Shown here piece by piece: positions 31,639-42,982 of a stretch of DNA of 64,000 nucleotides (position 1 is its first letter; each line of letters starts with the position of its first letter). The notes beneath the pieces are model-generated. The model was not told where the DNA came from. It searched no databases and worked only from the letters and a program-made list of their open reading frames with translations. Made by a program: the position numbers and the translations under genes. The DNA is from Rhynchopus sp. YZ270_cl-10 (taxonomy: Eukaryota > Euglenozoa > Diplonemea > Diplonemida > Diplonemidae), in contig OZ037913.1 in the NCBI GenBank assembly GCA_964035575.1, forward strand, positions 992,001-1,056,000. The letters are read 5' to 3'.

Positions 31639-34099
31639 ATGTCCATCCACTTTGGAATTGATGTTGAGGAGCCCCCTCTGGGCACCCCTCTCCCAGAGAG
31701 ACCAGAGTCGGGGAAGATGAAGGTGGACGACGGCGACGACTACCCTTTGTTGGACTCCGCCTTGGAGTCGATGCACGAGCAGGAATGCGACTTTGTGTGC
31801 CTCCCTCTGATGCAGGGACACGACTTTGAGCCGTTTGGCCGGTCGCAACGTCTGCTTAAGGTGACTTCCTGGTGTACTATGGTTGTGGGTAAGGCATCTA
31901 CCTGGAATGGAACCACACAACTCGACTGTGACAGTGCGGACCCTGTGGTGGCGGAGCTCAGCTGCGACGTGCTGCGCAAAGAGATTGACTACGCAGCGCA
32001 CAGCACCCTCCCTGCGGTGCTCATCGACCTTCCTACCAAGCCCTCCCCGAACCTTGCGAGGATCCTTATCTCCACGCTCCTGAAGTCGATGTACCTCCAC
32101 ATCTGGATTCGTGTCCCCCTGATGGTCGACGGTGCGACGGACCCTTCGGACAACTCTGCGTGGCTCCTCTGGAACTCTCTTCGCTCGCTCTGCCACAACC
32201 ACACCAGGCTTAATGTGATTCTCGACGTCACCTCCAACCTCCCCGAACCTACCATCCTCAAGCGTTGGGTGGCCGAGCCTATTCGGGGTCTTATGATTGA
32301 CCTTTCTCTCTTTACTACTGAAAAGCAGTGCGGCCTCCCCAAGCGCCACCTTGAGTTCCTGATGTTGATGCACAGACACAAGGCGCAGGTAATCTTCAAG
32401 GGGCAGCCGCCGCTTTCTCTTATCCAGGCTGGTGTCGATCTGCGGTACTACAAAAACTTTGTTGTGAACACCAAAGCAGAGATTGAGTTCACCGACCACG
32501 AGAAGGAGGAAATGCCCTACCAGGACTACCTCCAGGCACCGCTCCAGCCTCTGATGGACAACCTCGAGAGCCAGACCTACGAGGTTTTCGAAAAGGACCC
32601 CATCAAGTACGAACGCTACGAGCAGGCCTCTGCGCTGGCATTGAAGGACCTGATGGCTGTGGTGGGGGGACGTCAGATTGTTGTGATGGTTGTGGGTGCC
32701 GGGAGAGGTCCTCTAGTGAAATGCGCGATGCAGGCTGCAAAGCAGGTAGGAGCGGATATCAAGATGTACGCGATTGAGAAGAACCCTAATGCGATTGTGA
32801 CGCTGAAGGGCATGCTGCGGGAGAAGGACTGGAACGGGAAGGTCGAGATCATCCACACTGACATGAGGAAGTGGGACACCCCGGTGCGTGCGGACCTGAT
32901 GATCAGCGAGCTGCTTGGATCCTTCGGTGACAACGAGCTCTCCCCTGAATGCCTCGATGGAGCTGAAAACTTCCTCAGAAAAGACGGCGGAATCATGATC
33001 CCACAGTCCTACCGCTCCTACTTCGCGCCCCTCCAAAGCCACAAGCTCCACACAGACGTTCTCGCGTACGACGATCTCACACACATCGAAACACCCTACG
33101 TCGTCAAAATCCACTCAGGCCACCTCATCTCCAAGGTGCAGCAGTGCTTCGAGTACATCCACCCCAAGCCAGAACTCCCCTACCCTCAGTCAAACGACAG
33201 GAACCTCTCGGTTGAGTTTGAGGTATGAAAAAGGTTGCAAAAAAAAATTCAAAAAAAAACAATTTTTTAAAAACAGATTGAGGAGGACGCGCTGTGCCAC
33301 GGATTTGCAGGGTACTTCGACTCCACGCTGTACGGTGATATTGAGATCAGCATGTATGTGGGGAGGGGGGGAAATTGTGGCAAAATAATGGTTCATTCGG
33401 GTAACTTTGGAACAGATGCAAGCTAGGATTGTAATTGTCCTACTCAAAAATAAACAGATCTGTTATTTAAAAGGGTTTGGTATTGTGGAGCCCACCCTCG
33501 GGTGTCTACACTACTTCAACACTAATGCGAAAAAAAAAAAAATTCAAAATAAATAAATACCAAAACAAAACACAGCCACCCGGAGCGATTCTCGCAGGGC
33601 ATGTTCAGCTGGTTCTCGATATATTTCCCTATCAAAACACCGATGCTGCTGAGGAAGGGCGACAAGCTGACTGCAGTGTTCTGGCGTGTCACAGGGACAG
33701 GGAAGGTATGGCAACCGGCTCCTTTCTTCACAAACTTGACACCTTTTATTGTTTTTATCTCCACCGTGCCTGCATCGGCCTGTCTGCACGTCGTCATCAA
33801 ATTCATTTCTACCTTAGGGTTACTATGTACAGCCTTTACGGTACACTGTCATGAGTGGGCTTTGTATTTCACAACACTTTTTTGTTTTGTTTCCAGCGCA
33901 GCTGATGCTGTGCGATAACGAATATGATAAGGTGGCTAAGCACGAGAGGCTTAGGATCATCTTATAAACTTTTCTTTGTTTTCAACCGTTTCATTAAATT
34001 ATCCCATTCACACAGGTCTGGTACGAGTGGTGCATCTCCACCCCTAACCCTTCCCCGGTGCACAACCCCAACGGGCGGAGCTACTGGGTCGGTCTGTGA
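31639..34099 (+). CDS. PRMT5: Protein arginine methyltransferase 5 (4 exons)
   Basis: Exons 31639-33222, 33277-33353, 33576-33705 and 34016-34099 join (phases 0, 2, 0) to 624 residues; human PRMT5 is 637. Uses S-adenosylmethionine to make symmetric dimethylarginine on Sm proteins, histones and other RG-rich proteins. Residues about 1-290 are the TIM-barrel-like N-domain. The Rossmann domain has [10 protein letters not shown] (AdoMet motif I), and the double-Glu loop [20 protein letters not shown] is almost as in animals. The C-terminal beta-barrel ends [11 protein letters not shown], encoded by exons 2-4. Intron 3 carries a family B and a family A repeat, intron 2 a family F repeat. Confidence 0.95.
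33485..33541 (+). repeat. Family F repeat (copy F3, in intron)
   Basis: GTGGAGCCCACCCTCGGGTG then TCTACACTACTTCAACAC. The inner stem is fully Watson-Crick here (CACCC/GGGTG). Confidence 0.65.
33842..33873 (+). repeat. Family B repeat (copy B2, in intron)
   Basis: CACTGTCATGAGTGGGCTTT then GTATTTCACAAC; PRMT5 intron 3. Confidence 0.6.
33931..33964 (+). repeat. Family A GNRA hairpin A10 (in intron)
   Basis: Stem CTAAGC/GCTTAG, C-GAGA-G loop, ATCATCTTATAAAC tail; about 50 bases before the 3' splice site of PRMT5 intron 3. Confidence 0.75.
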
Positions 34100-34363
34100 A
34101 TGTGCAATGTCTGGGCTTCCTCGCGCCGCACGTTTAAAACGCAGAAAACGCAGCAAAAAGGATGCTTTTTTGAAGGCGATCAACAGTAACAGATAATAGC
34201 TTCTGTCCCAGTGGGTGGGGGGTGTAACACAACGAAAGAAACACTGTGATGTGAACAACCGCAAAAGTTTTCAAAGAAAGTAAAAAAGGAATTTGGGGTG
34301 CCCCTCATGAAGGTGATGTGCAGGGTGTAAGGGGGATACGCAAGCTTGCTTGGACCAATGTTG

Positions 34364-34395
<32 letters not shown>

Positions 34396-35808
34396 TCGGG
34401 AGAAAATGAGTAGTGTACAGAAATCAAAAAGTTAACCAGTGAGAGAGAGAAGTTATGGCCCAGTTTTTCTTGCCAGTTTTTTAAGACCAGCTTAGAAGGA
34501 AGGGAAGAAGTTTTATCGTAAAAGGAAAAAGGGAAAAAATGATTGTAATGAGAACCCCCAAAAAAGGCAGCAAAACAGAAAAACGTTATAGGATGACAAA
34601 AAAATCATATAATTAAATTTGGTCACCCCCATTGGGTCCCAATTCGGAAAAAAATAAAGACTGCTTAAAACATACTTGGACCGCCCGAAATATATTTCGG
34701 GCATTTCGGGCGATTTCGGGCGGATTAGGGGCGGATTTCGGGCGATTTTGTGCGCCCGAATTTGCCCGAAATCGCCCGAAATACAGATTTCGGGCGAATT
34801 CGGGCGCTTTTTCCTTAGTGAAAACCGACTAGGTAGGGTTCTATTCATTTTTGCAAAAAACTTTTTATATTTGGAAATATTTGATGTCAAATCCGTCAAA
34901 ATAAGCAAGAATCGAAAACTTTTGTGCACCTGAGTGCACTTTGGGAATCACCACCAAATCACGGGTTTTCTGACTATCATTTGCTTATTCCCACCCAAAA
35001 CACACTATGAACCGGGTTTTTACTATTTTTTCGTATTTCAGGGTGAATTTTTGTGAATTTTCGGGTCACAGGGTGGTTCTGACCCATTCTCGGGGTGTTT
35101 CGGGCCTGTAGTTGCTCAGGAGATGCCCAAAAACGTGAAAAATCGCCTTTTTACGTTTTTGGTAGTATTTTCGTGTAAATTGTTAGGGAAATCGGTTTTA
35201 TACGTGGCTGCTAACAGAGCTGCACTCATATAAGTTGGGTTCTACTAGGAGTTTTTGCTCATTTTTTTTTCTTTGAACAAATTTTGTGCCAATCTTTCAA
35301 ATAAAGCGTAAGATTTTTACACTGGTGGCATGCTTCCCAGCACACATAAGATACTCCAGTGCACCGATTGTGCGCCCGAATTCGCCCGAAACTGCCCGAA
35401 ATCGCCCGAAATCGCCCGAAATGTGCCCGAATTCGCCCGAAATGCGCCCGAATTCGCCCGAATTATGTATAAATTCCCTTTAAAACGCCCGAAATATATT
35501 TCGGGCACATTTCGGGCGCTCGGGACCCGCGCCCGAAAAATCCGCCCGAATTCGCCCGAAATTTTTTTCGGGCGGTCCAAGTATGTTAAAATAACACACG
35601 CTACAGTTTTCTCAATGTGTGTAACTACCACGGATACAAAAAAAAACGACAAGAAATACCCCCCACTATCCCCCCAAAATACATGGTCAGCAAGAAGAAA
35701 AAAATCGTTTTTTTTTAAATCATTGCAACGGCTTCTTACTCAAGACCCTCTCTACCTTACCACTTTCTACCTATAGGTGACGAGCACCAAACCTCCCCTC
35801 TTTTTTTA
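34100..35808. other. Intergenic region around element T6
   Basis: Contains a 27-28-base A run near 34368 and element T6. The rest is AT-rich with no coding signal. Confidence 0.6.
34671..35585. mobile_element. Foldback element T6 built from GCCCGAAAT words, 6-bp TSD
   Basis: Terminal inverted repeats CATACTTGGACCGCCCGAAA. Flanked by TTAAAA at 34665-34670 and 35586-35591. Two blocks (34680-34815 and 35370-35575) are packed with GCCCGAAAT/ATTTCGGGC words in both orientations around a 550-base AT-rich interior. 915 bases, no coding capacity. Same plan as T2 with a different word. Confidence 0.85.
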
Positions 35809-36581
35809 ATGTTGAGAGCGGCGATTCTTCTTGGCGCTGTGTGCGCTGTGCAGGGGCTGACCTTGAAGGTCGAGCCACGGAGCGATGAGTGCTTCATTGA
35901 GAACGTTGAGATGCGGTCTACACCGATGAAGCTGATCTTCCAGGTGACACATGGTGGGCAGCTGGACATCGATGTCAACGTGTACGACCCTGCTGGGGCG
36001 AAGATCCACCAGCTGCAGTCTGTGACCGACGGGCGCCACGACTGGGTTGCAACCTCGAAGGGTGCGTACAAAGTGTGCTTCTCGAACATGATGGCACGTT
36101 GGACACCGAAGTGGGTTTCTTTCTACTACATCCAAGGCAACAGCCACGACACCGCAAAGGTGGAGCACCTCGACCCCATCGAGAAGGCCGTCATCGCACT
36201 CTCCCAAGGCCTCACCAGCATGCAGGACGAGCAGAAGCACCTCCGTGCGGTCGAGCGTCTCCATCGTGAGACAATCGACGTCACCAACTCACGCATCATG
36301 TACTGGTCGTGCTTTGAGGCGTGTGTGCTGGTTGTCATGGGGCTCTGCCAGGTATGTTATTTTTGTTCATCCGGATGGCTGGCATCGTGGGTCAGAGGTG
36401 CCTGCATCAACAGTGGTTATCTGCAAAGAGAGAGGAAATAGTGGAGCTCATCCTGATGTCTCACACCCAACTTTGATTTATTTTCAACCATTTTTTAAAG
36501 TTTTTTTAAACCACTCCAAAAAAACCTCCTTAACAGATCTACTACCTCAAGCGTTTCCTTGAGGTGAAGTCCTCTATCTAG
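35809..36581 (+). CDS. p24/TMED family cargo receptor (2 exons)
   Basis: Exons 35809-36351 and 36537-36581 give 195 residues. A signal peptide (about 1-16) is followed by a GOLD domain with ECFIENVEMRSTPMKLIFQV and DIDVNVYDPAGAKI, then ...KVCFSN with the paired Cys. A short coiled coil follows (SQGLTSMQDEQKHLRAVERL HRETIDVTNSRIMYW), then a transmembrane helix (about 166-185) and cytosolic tail YYLKRFLEVKSSI. p24 proteins cycle between ER and Golgi in COPI/COPII vesicles. The Phe-containing tail is kept, but the classical dilysine end is absent. The tail is a separate 45-nt exon. Confidence 0.92.
36367..36410 (+). repeat. Family C repeat (copy C3, in intron)
   Basis: TCATCCGGATGGCTGGCATC then GTGGGTCAGAGGTGCCTGCA. 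It starts about 15 bases after the 5' splice site of the p24 intron. Confidence 0.6.
36441..36490 (+). repeat. Family F repeat (copy F4, in intron)
   Basis: GTGGAGCTCATCCTGATGTC then TCACACCCAACTTTG; diverged, same p24 intron as C3. Confidence 0.5.
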
Positions 36582-38118
36582 AATTACGGCTCGCTGACAA
36601 AAATAAAAAAATACAAAGTAAAAATAACAATTGTGGGATAGACGAGAGGGGGTTGCAATGCTGTTTGGCGTTTGCTTCTTTCCCCCCTCCTACACGTTTT
36701 TTTTTAAAAAGCGCATAGCAAAGAAGAGGAGACGCAAGATGTGCCAAATGGTGATGTGTCAGCGCCAACCACTACTCCCTCATTTTATTTTCTATTTTTT
36801 TTCAAAAAAAAAGCGTAGCAAAAAAATAAATAAATGAAAACTGTGGGCCTCTTGCGGTCTATCAGAGCAAATGCTGTTTCTTTGGACTATCCAAAATGGA
36901 TTTTTTTGTGGTTACAATGACCTTCCTCTGATTGAAAAGGTCTTTTCTGGGTTTTGGGAGGGGTTTTTTTCTTCTCTGGGGTTAGGGGTTTTTGGGGTGT
37001 GCTGTAAAAAAAAAAAAATGGAAGTTGAAGTCAAGAAACCTTCTTCTCATTCTTATCTTTTTTTTTTTTGTGGATAAACAAGACGTGTTGTGATGTTTTT
37101 TGAACTTTTTTTTTAATTTTCAACCAACTTTCCTTTCACCCCCATAGTACATTATTAGAGTACTATGTGCAAAAGTATATAAAGTTGGCAAAAAAAAGGT
37201 TGAAATCCACAAAAAAAAATTGACAAAAAAAAGGGTTAATTCATTGAGACTAAAGAGAGGTGATGATAACGGGGTTAAAAAAAACCCAAACTGGGGCGGG
37301 TGGGGAAACAACAAAAAAAACAAAAAAAAAAAAAAAAATGTCGTACGAAAGTTTTTCTTTTTTCCAACAAAAAAGAAACCTTTGGGGAGAAAACAAAAAG
37401 AGACAGTGAATTCTGTTTTTTTAAAAAAAAGGGGGGGGGGCATTTATTTTTTTTTTCACCATCCTCATAACGGTCCTGCCATATCACAATAGCTCTCTGC
37501 ACCGTAGCCGTTCGCTTCCTCATATTTATCTCATGTGTACGTACGCGGTTATACACCTGGTCGTATATCAAGGATACCACTGTACACTGTACGAGCGGGC
37601 TGTTGTATTTGAAGTCAACGTTATTTGTCGCATTCCTCTCAAATGCTCCTATGAATCTAATCTTGGATGGCTGCCGATACAATGTAAAATAAATAAATGA
37701 ACACCCCCCGTTTCCTCCTGCTGGATCTGTCCGCTTTTGAGGCCGCTCTTAGCTGAAAGGTGCGTTATTATTGTTTGGTTTTTTGCTGCTGAAAAGAAGA
37801 AAAAAAAACACCTGGAAGACACACACCTCCCCCCCATCGCCTTATTCATTAACTGAAAAAAAGCAAAGTATCACGTTGATCTGCGTCCAAAAAAAATGGA
37901 TCTGATTTCACGCATTTTCTTGGACTATGCAGCATGGTTCCCCCCCCCCCACTTCCCCCCCTATTTTTTGGGTGTGTCTTTTTTTTTTTTCTTTTTCAGC
38001 ACAAAAACAAACCACGCATTTTATAGTTGTATATCCCCTCCTCCTCCTCCTCCTCTTCCTCCTCCCCCATATCTCCCTCATTCTTCCCCCCCTTTTTCTC
38101 TTCTTTCATTTGTCCAGA
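36582..38118. other. Intergenic region, low complexity
   Basis: AT-rich with many A/T runs, one family B copy and a long pyrimidine-rich leader (37935-38115) before the kinase-like gene. A 78-codon minus-strand open stretch at 37456-37690 looks protein-like but overlaps the repeat and has no start or partner exons. Confidence 0.5.
37576..37619 (+). repeat. Family B repeat (copy B3)
   Basis: CACTGTACACTGTACGAGCG then GGCTGTTGTATTTGAAGTCA. The centre reads C-GAGC-G. Confidence 0.55.
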
Positions 38119-39729
38119 ATGAGAGTCGAGAGTGGAACGGTGGAGGTGGAGGCCGCTCCCCAGGGGATGCTCTGCACCAAACCCTCTGCTCCGACCCCCT
38201 GCCCGTCTTCCAACTCTTCTTCCACCACCTCTACCCCGTGCTCCTCAGCCTCCGCTTCCTATTCATTAGACGCTGCGACGGGCCTGCCGTCCTCCTCATC
38301 CTCTGTGCCCTTCTCCGCCGATGAAGCCACCTGCCCTTACAAAGCGAAGGGGCGAGCATTGATGAAGTGCTTTGACACGCTTGATGGGGAGGACGAAATG
38401 CTTCGTGGCTGGGCGCTTAATCTGCTAGAGGATTCAGAGCACGGTATGGGAGAGGTTGTGAAGACCAGCAGCACCGTGGTGCTGTCAAAGGAATTGGTGT
38501 TAAAGGTGACAAACCGGCATGAAGCGGACCTTCTCGCAAGCCTCAACGCCAATGGAGATGTGTCTGGGAAGGTCCCAGAGTTGGTCGCAACGTTCCCATC
38601 GAGAAAGGTCTTCCGGAATGTACAGATTGCGGATGGGGAGATCGCGGTGTTGTACAAAAAGGTGAAGGGAGAAACATTGCAGGATATTCTTGAGGATGCG
38701 TTGTGTGCTTGTATGCAAAGTGATTTTGCGGAGAACGATGTTTTTGTGATGAGAAATATCGTTTCGTCAGCAGTAGAAGCGGCGAAGGGATTGCATGCAG
38801 TGGGATTCGTCCAGCAGGACCTATGGTTGGGGAATATGGTGTGCAAAGGGGATGCCATTGTTTTTCTCGACGTCGGCGACTTCACCCCCACCACTCCAAC
38901 TGCAGCTACCTCTGCCTTAGGCGGGCTTCTCATCTCTATTGTCGGCTCCCTGCTTGGTCTCCTTCTTGGGTACGGAGACTCCACCTTCACCCCACGCCAT
39001 CTATGGGAGCATCTCCCCTTTCCGTGGTGGGTTCACACCCATTGGGGTTCCACGCCCTCAGCAGTGACGGATGCAAAGAAGGTGACTATGGTGCGTCAAA
39101 TTGCGGAAATGGTGTTTGAGCATGCGTTGCCTCAGCATGCAGTGGTGCAGGCAGGGGTGGTGATCCATTTGGAGCGGTTTATTGGTGTGCGCCATCCGGT
39201 AGCTGTCGCGTTGTTGCAGAAGATGGAGGCGAAGTTTCGGTTGGTCAGCGTAAAGAGAGCTGCGTTGATGGCAGGGATTGTGTCAAAGGGGGATATTTCG
39301 TGTACCATCAGCCGTCTTCGTGGGTCCAGCTTCTGGACATTAATCCGTCATGAGTTAGGAACAAAAAGTCTGAATGAAATACAAGAGGCAGTAAAGAGAC
39401 GTCATGCCCCTGCGGCATCGTATTTCAGTCCCTGCCCTGTGGTGCTTCTTCCGGTGACCCCCCCAACGCGAGGATGTACCGGGGTTCTTCCCGCAGGATT
39501 GGTGCTCCCCAAAATGAAGGATCTTGCGCCTGCAGAAGAACACTCCCCAAGCTCCATCAGAGGTGCAACCCACAGCGCCATCGAAGATGAGCAGATCTCG
39601 AATATGCTAACTTTAGAACAAATGATTCTCTGCGGCGAATTGGGTGGCGACCTCTGCAGCCGTCTTACGAAATGGGCTGGGGTGTATGGCCTCCACTTTA
39701 GAAACGACGATTTCTCCGGAATTCTCTGA
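38119..39729 (+). CDS. Divergent protein-kinase-like protein with hydrophobic insert
   Basis: 536 residues from ATG 38119. The in-frame ATG at 37927 would add low-complexity leader translation. The N-terminus (1-70) is Ser/Pro-rich. Residues about 85-330 follow the kinase-like plan: VLSKELVLKVTN (beta-3 Lys), GEIAVLYKKVKGETL (hinge), and AVGFVQQDLWLGNMVCKG in place of H-R-D...N. FLDVGDF then stands for the DFG Asp. This is the short catalytic loop of Bud32/aminoglycoside-phosphotransferase-type kinases. Directly after comes LGGLLISIVGSLLGLLLGYG, hydrophobic enough to be a membrane hairpin. The remainder is helical with a Pro-rich stretch. Activity and substrate unknown. Confidence 0.7.
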   Translation: MRVESGTVEVEAAPQGMLCTKPSAPTPCPSSNSSSTTSTPCSSASASYSLDAATGLPSSSSSVPFSADEATCPYKAKGRALMKCFDTLDGEDEMLRGWALNLLEDSEHGMGEVVKTSSTVVLSKELVLKVTNRHEADLLASLNANGDVSGKVPELVATFPSRKVFRNVQIADGEIAVLYKKVKGETLQDILEDALCACMQSDFAENDVFVMRNIVSSAVEAAKGLHAVGFVQQDLWLGNMVCKGDAIVFLDVGDFTPTTPTAATSALGGLLISIVGSLLGLLLGYGDSTFTPRHLWEHLPFPWWVHTHWGSTPSAVTDAKKVTMVRQIAEMVFEHALPQHAVVQAGVVIHLERFIGVRHPVAVALLQKMEAKFRLVSVKRAALMAGIVSKGDISCTISRLRGSSFWTLIRHELGTKSLNEIQEAVKRRHAPAASYFSPCPVVLLPVTPPTRGCTGVLPAGLVLPKMKDLAPAEEHSPSSIRGATHSAIEDEQISNMLTLEQMILCGELGGDLCSRLTKWAGVYGLHFRNDDFSGIL

Positions 39730-39960
39730 ATTCATTAAAAGCTGTGTTTTGAATGCTAAGAAATAAGGGACGAATAATTTAAAATTGTAGAGGAGAAGGA
39801 AGAAAAAAACGGTTAATCTGCGCTCTTTAGATGGGGTGGGGTGCTGTAATAAAAAGATCGTCTGTGAAAGGTTGTCTTTGTAAACAGAAATCCTGTGGTA
39901 AATAGACAGTTGTTTTTTTTTTTAGATGAACCATGTGTAATTTGTTCAAGTCTTTTTCTA

Positions 39961-40000
39961 GGTGACTAAGCACAGAAAGAGAGGCTAAGGTTCATTTTAT
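39961..40000 (+). repeat. Family A hairpin A11
   Basis: GGTGACTAAGCACAGAAAGA then GAGGCTAAGGTTCATTTTAT and AAAC plus a T run. Loop expanded. Confidence 0.5.
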
Positions 40001-40420
40001 AAACTTTTTTTTTCTGTTCTTCGTGTCGAATAAAAGCAACTCTAAGAAGAACTACATTGTACTAAAAGAAACTCTTGAACGAATAGTTTTTCTTAACTTT
40101 TGTGTGCATTCTTTTTTACGTTAGATATGGGGTCGGGGTCAATACTTTTTTTTTTCACGCATTTTTTGTGCTCCTGAGCGCAAAGTGGAGAAAACTGACC
40201 AAAATAACCCCTTTTTTTCTATAGAAAATACGTACATTCAGTTTCACTACAAAACAAACTAAAAAAAAAAACAAAACTTTAAAGCATTCAACACAACCGC
40301 TTTCCCCTTCCCCTCCCTAGAGCCCACCCGAGCGCTTAGCTCAAAGCTTCTTCCTGTGGTATCTTTTTTTGGGGATGTGGATGATGTGGATTGTGGTACC
40401 ACGACGATGAAGGACTGCAT

Positions 40421-40458
40421 GGTTGACTGTTCACGAGAGGGCTTTGTATTTCAAGTCA
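40421..40458 (+). repeat. Family B repeat (copy B4)
   Basis: TTGACTGTTCACGAGAGGGC then TTTGTATTTCAAGTCAA. TTGACT and AGTCAA at the ends can pair. Confidence 0.6.
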
Positions 40459-41578
40459 AAATTAGGATGTGGTACGGCAATCATATGCAAAGGTTTGGTG
40501 TTGTCTTGCTATTTTTTTCCCCCTTCCGCGGAGGGAACTGCCAATTGTTTCTGATGAACGGCGAGGGCGTTTCTCTTCCCTTTTGCAATCTAGCTTCCAT
40601 CATGTGTAGATACCGCGTAAAATGCAAAACAAAACACTCCCAGGAAAAGGGAAACTGCCTCCCCCATGTAGTAGAGGAACCCCACTGTCTCGTATAGCAA
40701 GCAACAACATTGTTACAAAGTAAATCAAAGCAAAGGAGGCAGTACCAAGTGACATGGCTGCCTGAAATAGCAAAATAGGAACAGTTGTCTTTTCTCTGCA
40801 TAGCAGCACCAAGGTAACTAACCATGCTTTCAAAACAAAAAATCCCTCTGTCCCAACGTGGACGAGAGACTCCCTCATTCCCCCCTCCCTAAGGTCCTTC
40901 TAACAACCGTTTCCCAAAAGTGTTCTGATTTTATTTTTTGTATTTTGCGAAGCAAAACTGTTCACATTTTTTTTGAGGAGACAATGCTTCAAATTAAGAT
41001 TTTTATTCGAATCTTTTTTTTTTGTTTCTTCAAAAAATTGTTGAGGGGGCGTGGAGTAGTATTTTGTCTCTCTGTGTAGGTACATTAGTAGACAAAATCT
41101 CCTCTTTCCTTTTGAACAGAATCCTTCTAAAAAGATGCGCCTTTTTTTTTTTTTTTGTTTTTATCCCCTTTTTTAGATGTGTGTTTTTTATCAGGAATTA
41201 CAGTAACACAACAAACACCGGAGGGGGTAAAAGCTAAGGTGGATTTTTGGAAATTTCAAAACTCTAAAAAGGGCTTTTACCCCCACCGATGTTTTGTTGT
41301 CTTACTGTAGGTTGATTCCCATTTGTATTCTGGTAGTGTCGTGACCATCATGTTTTTTTTAATCGTTATTTCTCCCCCCTTTTTTTTCAAAAGTAATACC
41401 CAGCACCCGTTGTGTTGTGTTGTGTGTATTTTGTTCCGGTATGGGTGGATTGTCGTGCCTTGTGTAAATCCAGTGATGCTTTAAAAAAAAATTCTGTGCA
41501 CCATAGCGTTGTGTACTTTTTTTTATGATTTTTAGCACATTTTATTTTCCGACTACTCTTTTGAGTGAAAGGTTGGAT

Positions 41579-41684
41579 GATCTATGAACGGGAAGAGATT
41601 TTTTCAGTAGCTCTCAGTATGCTCTCACAGACTCTCACAACCTCTCACAGCCTGTTACGTGTCTCACGGAGACGATCCTAGATC
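41579..41684 (+). repeat. Family G structured repeat (copy G1)
   Basis: Outer stem GATCTATGA / TCCTAGATC, inside it AACGGGAAGAGATT, several CTCTCA(C/G) words and CAGCCTGTTACGTGTCTCAC. Second copy at 44603. Confidence 0.65.
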
Positions 41685-42982
41685 ACCCAAAGGTGCGTGT
41701 GGCACGCAAGACATATCCCGTCTTTCAACCTTTCTTTTATTGTGTAGTCACCAAGGATGGGCTGCGTACGGGGAATCATATCGCTACCTCTTCTGTGTAT
41801 CTGCAACCTTTTTTGAGCATCAGGTATGCACGAATGTCTCTGGATAAAGGAGACCAGCACTAAGAAGCAAGGAAAATCCCCAAAGTAAAAAAAGTAAGCC
41901 TTTTTTCCTGAGTGTGACACTGGACAGTGAATACTGTCTTTTTTAGCAGCTACACTAATCCAACAACTTAGCAAAAAAAAATTGTCTTTTTATCTTTTTT
42001 TTTTTTTTGCACCTCGTTTTTTTCATATTCGACGTTTGACCATTTTTTTTTCTCTTTCTCTTTTCTTCCCTCGTAATCTATCCTAAGCTGCCTCCACCTG
42101 GAAACGAAACAACTCGCTGGGTGTGAAGGAAAGTATACACATTGAGAGAGAAACGAAAAAAAAAGCAAAAAAGCAAAAAAAGCAAAATAAAAAGGAGACA
42201 ATGTACCACTTACAGGGCCCCCCTGGAAATGATATGTTTTTTTTCAAAGTAAGGCGCAAAAAGAGAGGTGGGAAGGGAGACACGCAGGGGTACATAGTTT
42301 AGATATAACATTGTATTTGTTGCCATTTTCTTTAGAACGGAACAGAACGACATGACCAGAAAAAAACGAAACTAATTTAAAAATAAATAAATGGGGGGAA
42401 AAAAGGCGGTTTAACCTCATAACAGAAGGTTGATTAGAACGAAGATCAGTAAATGAAGGTCCTTTTCAACCGTTTTGTTTTGTGGCTTCAACAAAAAAAA
42501 AAAAAAAGCAAAAACAAAACAAAAAAAAAGGTTATGAATTAGTGAGTCAAGAAGACAGTAAAAAAAATGATAAGGGAGTCACAACAGTAAATTCATTTTC
42601 TTCACTGTCGTGCAGTGTGCATGTTGCGTGGGTAATGCAAGCAATTGCTATCAAATTCTTTTTTTTGTAAACAGTTCTCTCCACGTAGCGCAGCACACAC
42701 CCTTTATGTATTCATGGCATCACTATTTATTTATTTTTTTGCCAAGGCCGGTTCTGATGGGGGGAAGAAATAAAATGGTTTTTGGGCTTTCAGCTCATAT
42801 AGGGGATTCATGTAGAAGCGTAAACAGCAGTGGGTTCGGGGTAGAAATGGGTAAATGGGCTGAAGGATATTCCTGCGATTCATGACCGGTTGTGTGTGTG
42901 TGTGTGTTTTTTTTATCATTTGTTTTTTGAGATTCCCCTCTTGTATGATGGTTTGTTCATTTTTTTCCTATTTTTTTTTTTG

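Noticed and set aside
37456-37690. Minus-strand open stretch resembling a protein with an IQ-like end
   Set aside because: No start, no flanking exons, it overlaps a family B repeat, and 78 stop-free codons are expected by chance in 64 kb.
37927-38118. 64-residue hydrophobic extension of the kinase-like protein
   Set aside because: Encoded by a pyrimidine-rich leader like those before other genes; low-complexity Leu/Pro/Phe translation, not a convincing signal peptide.
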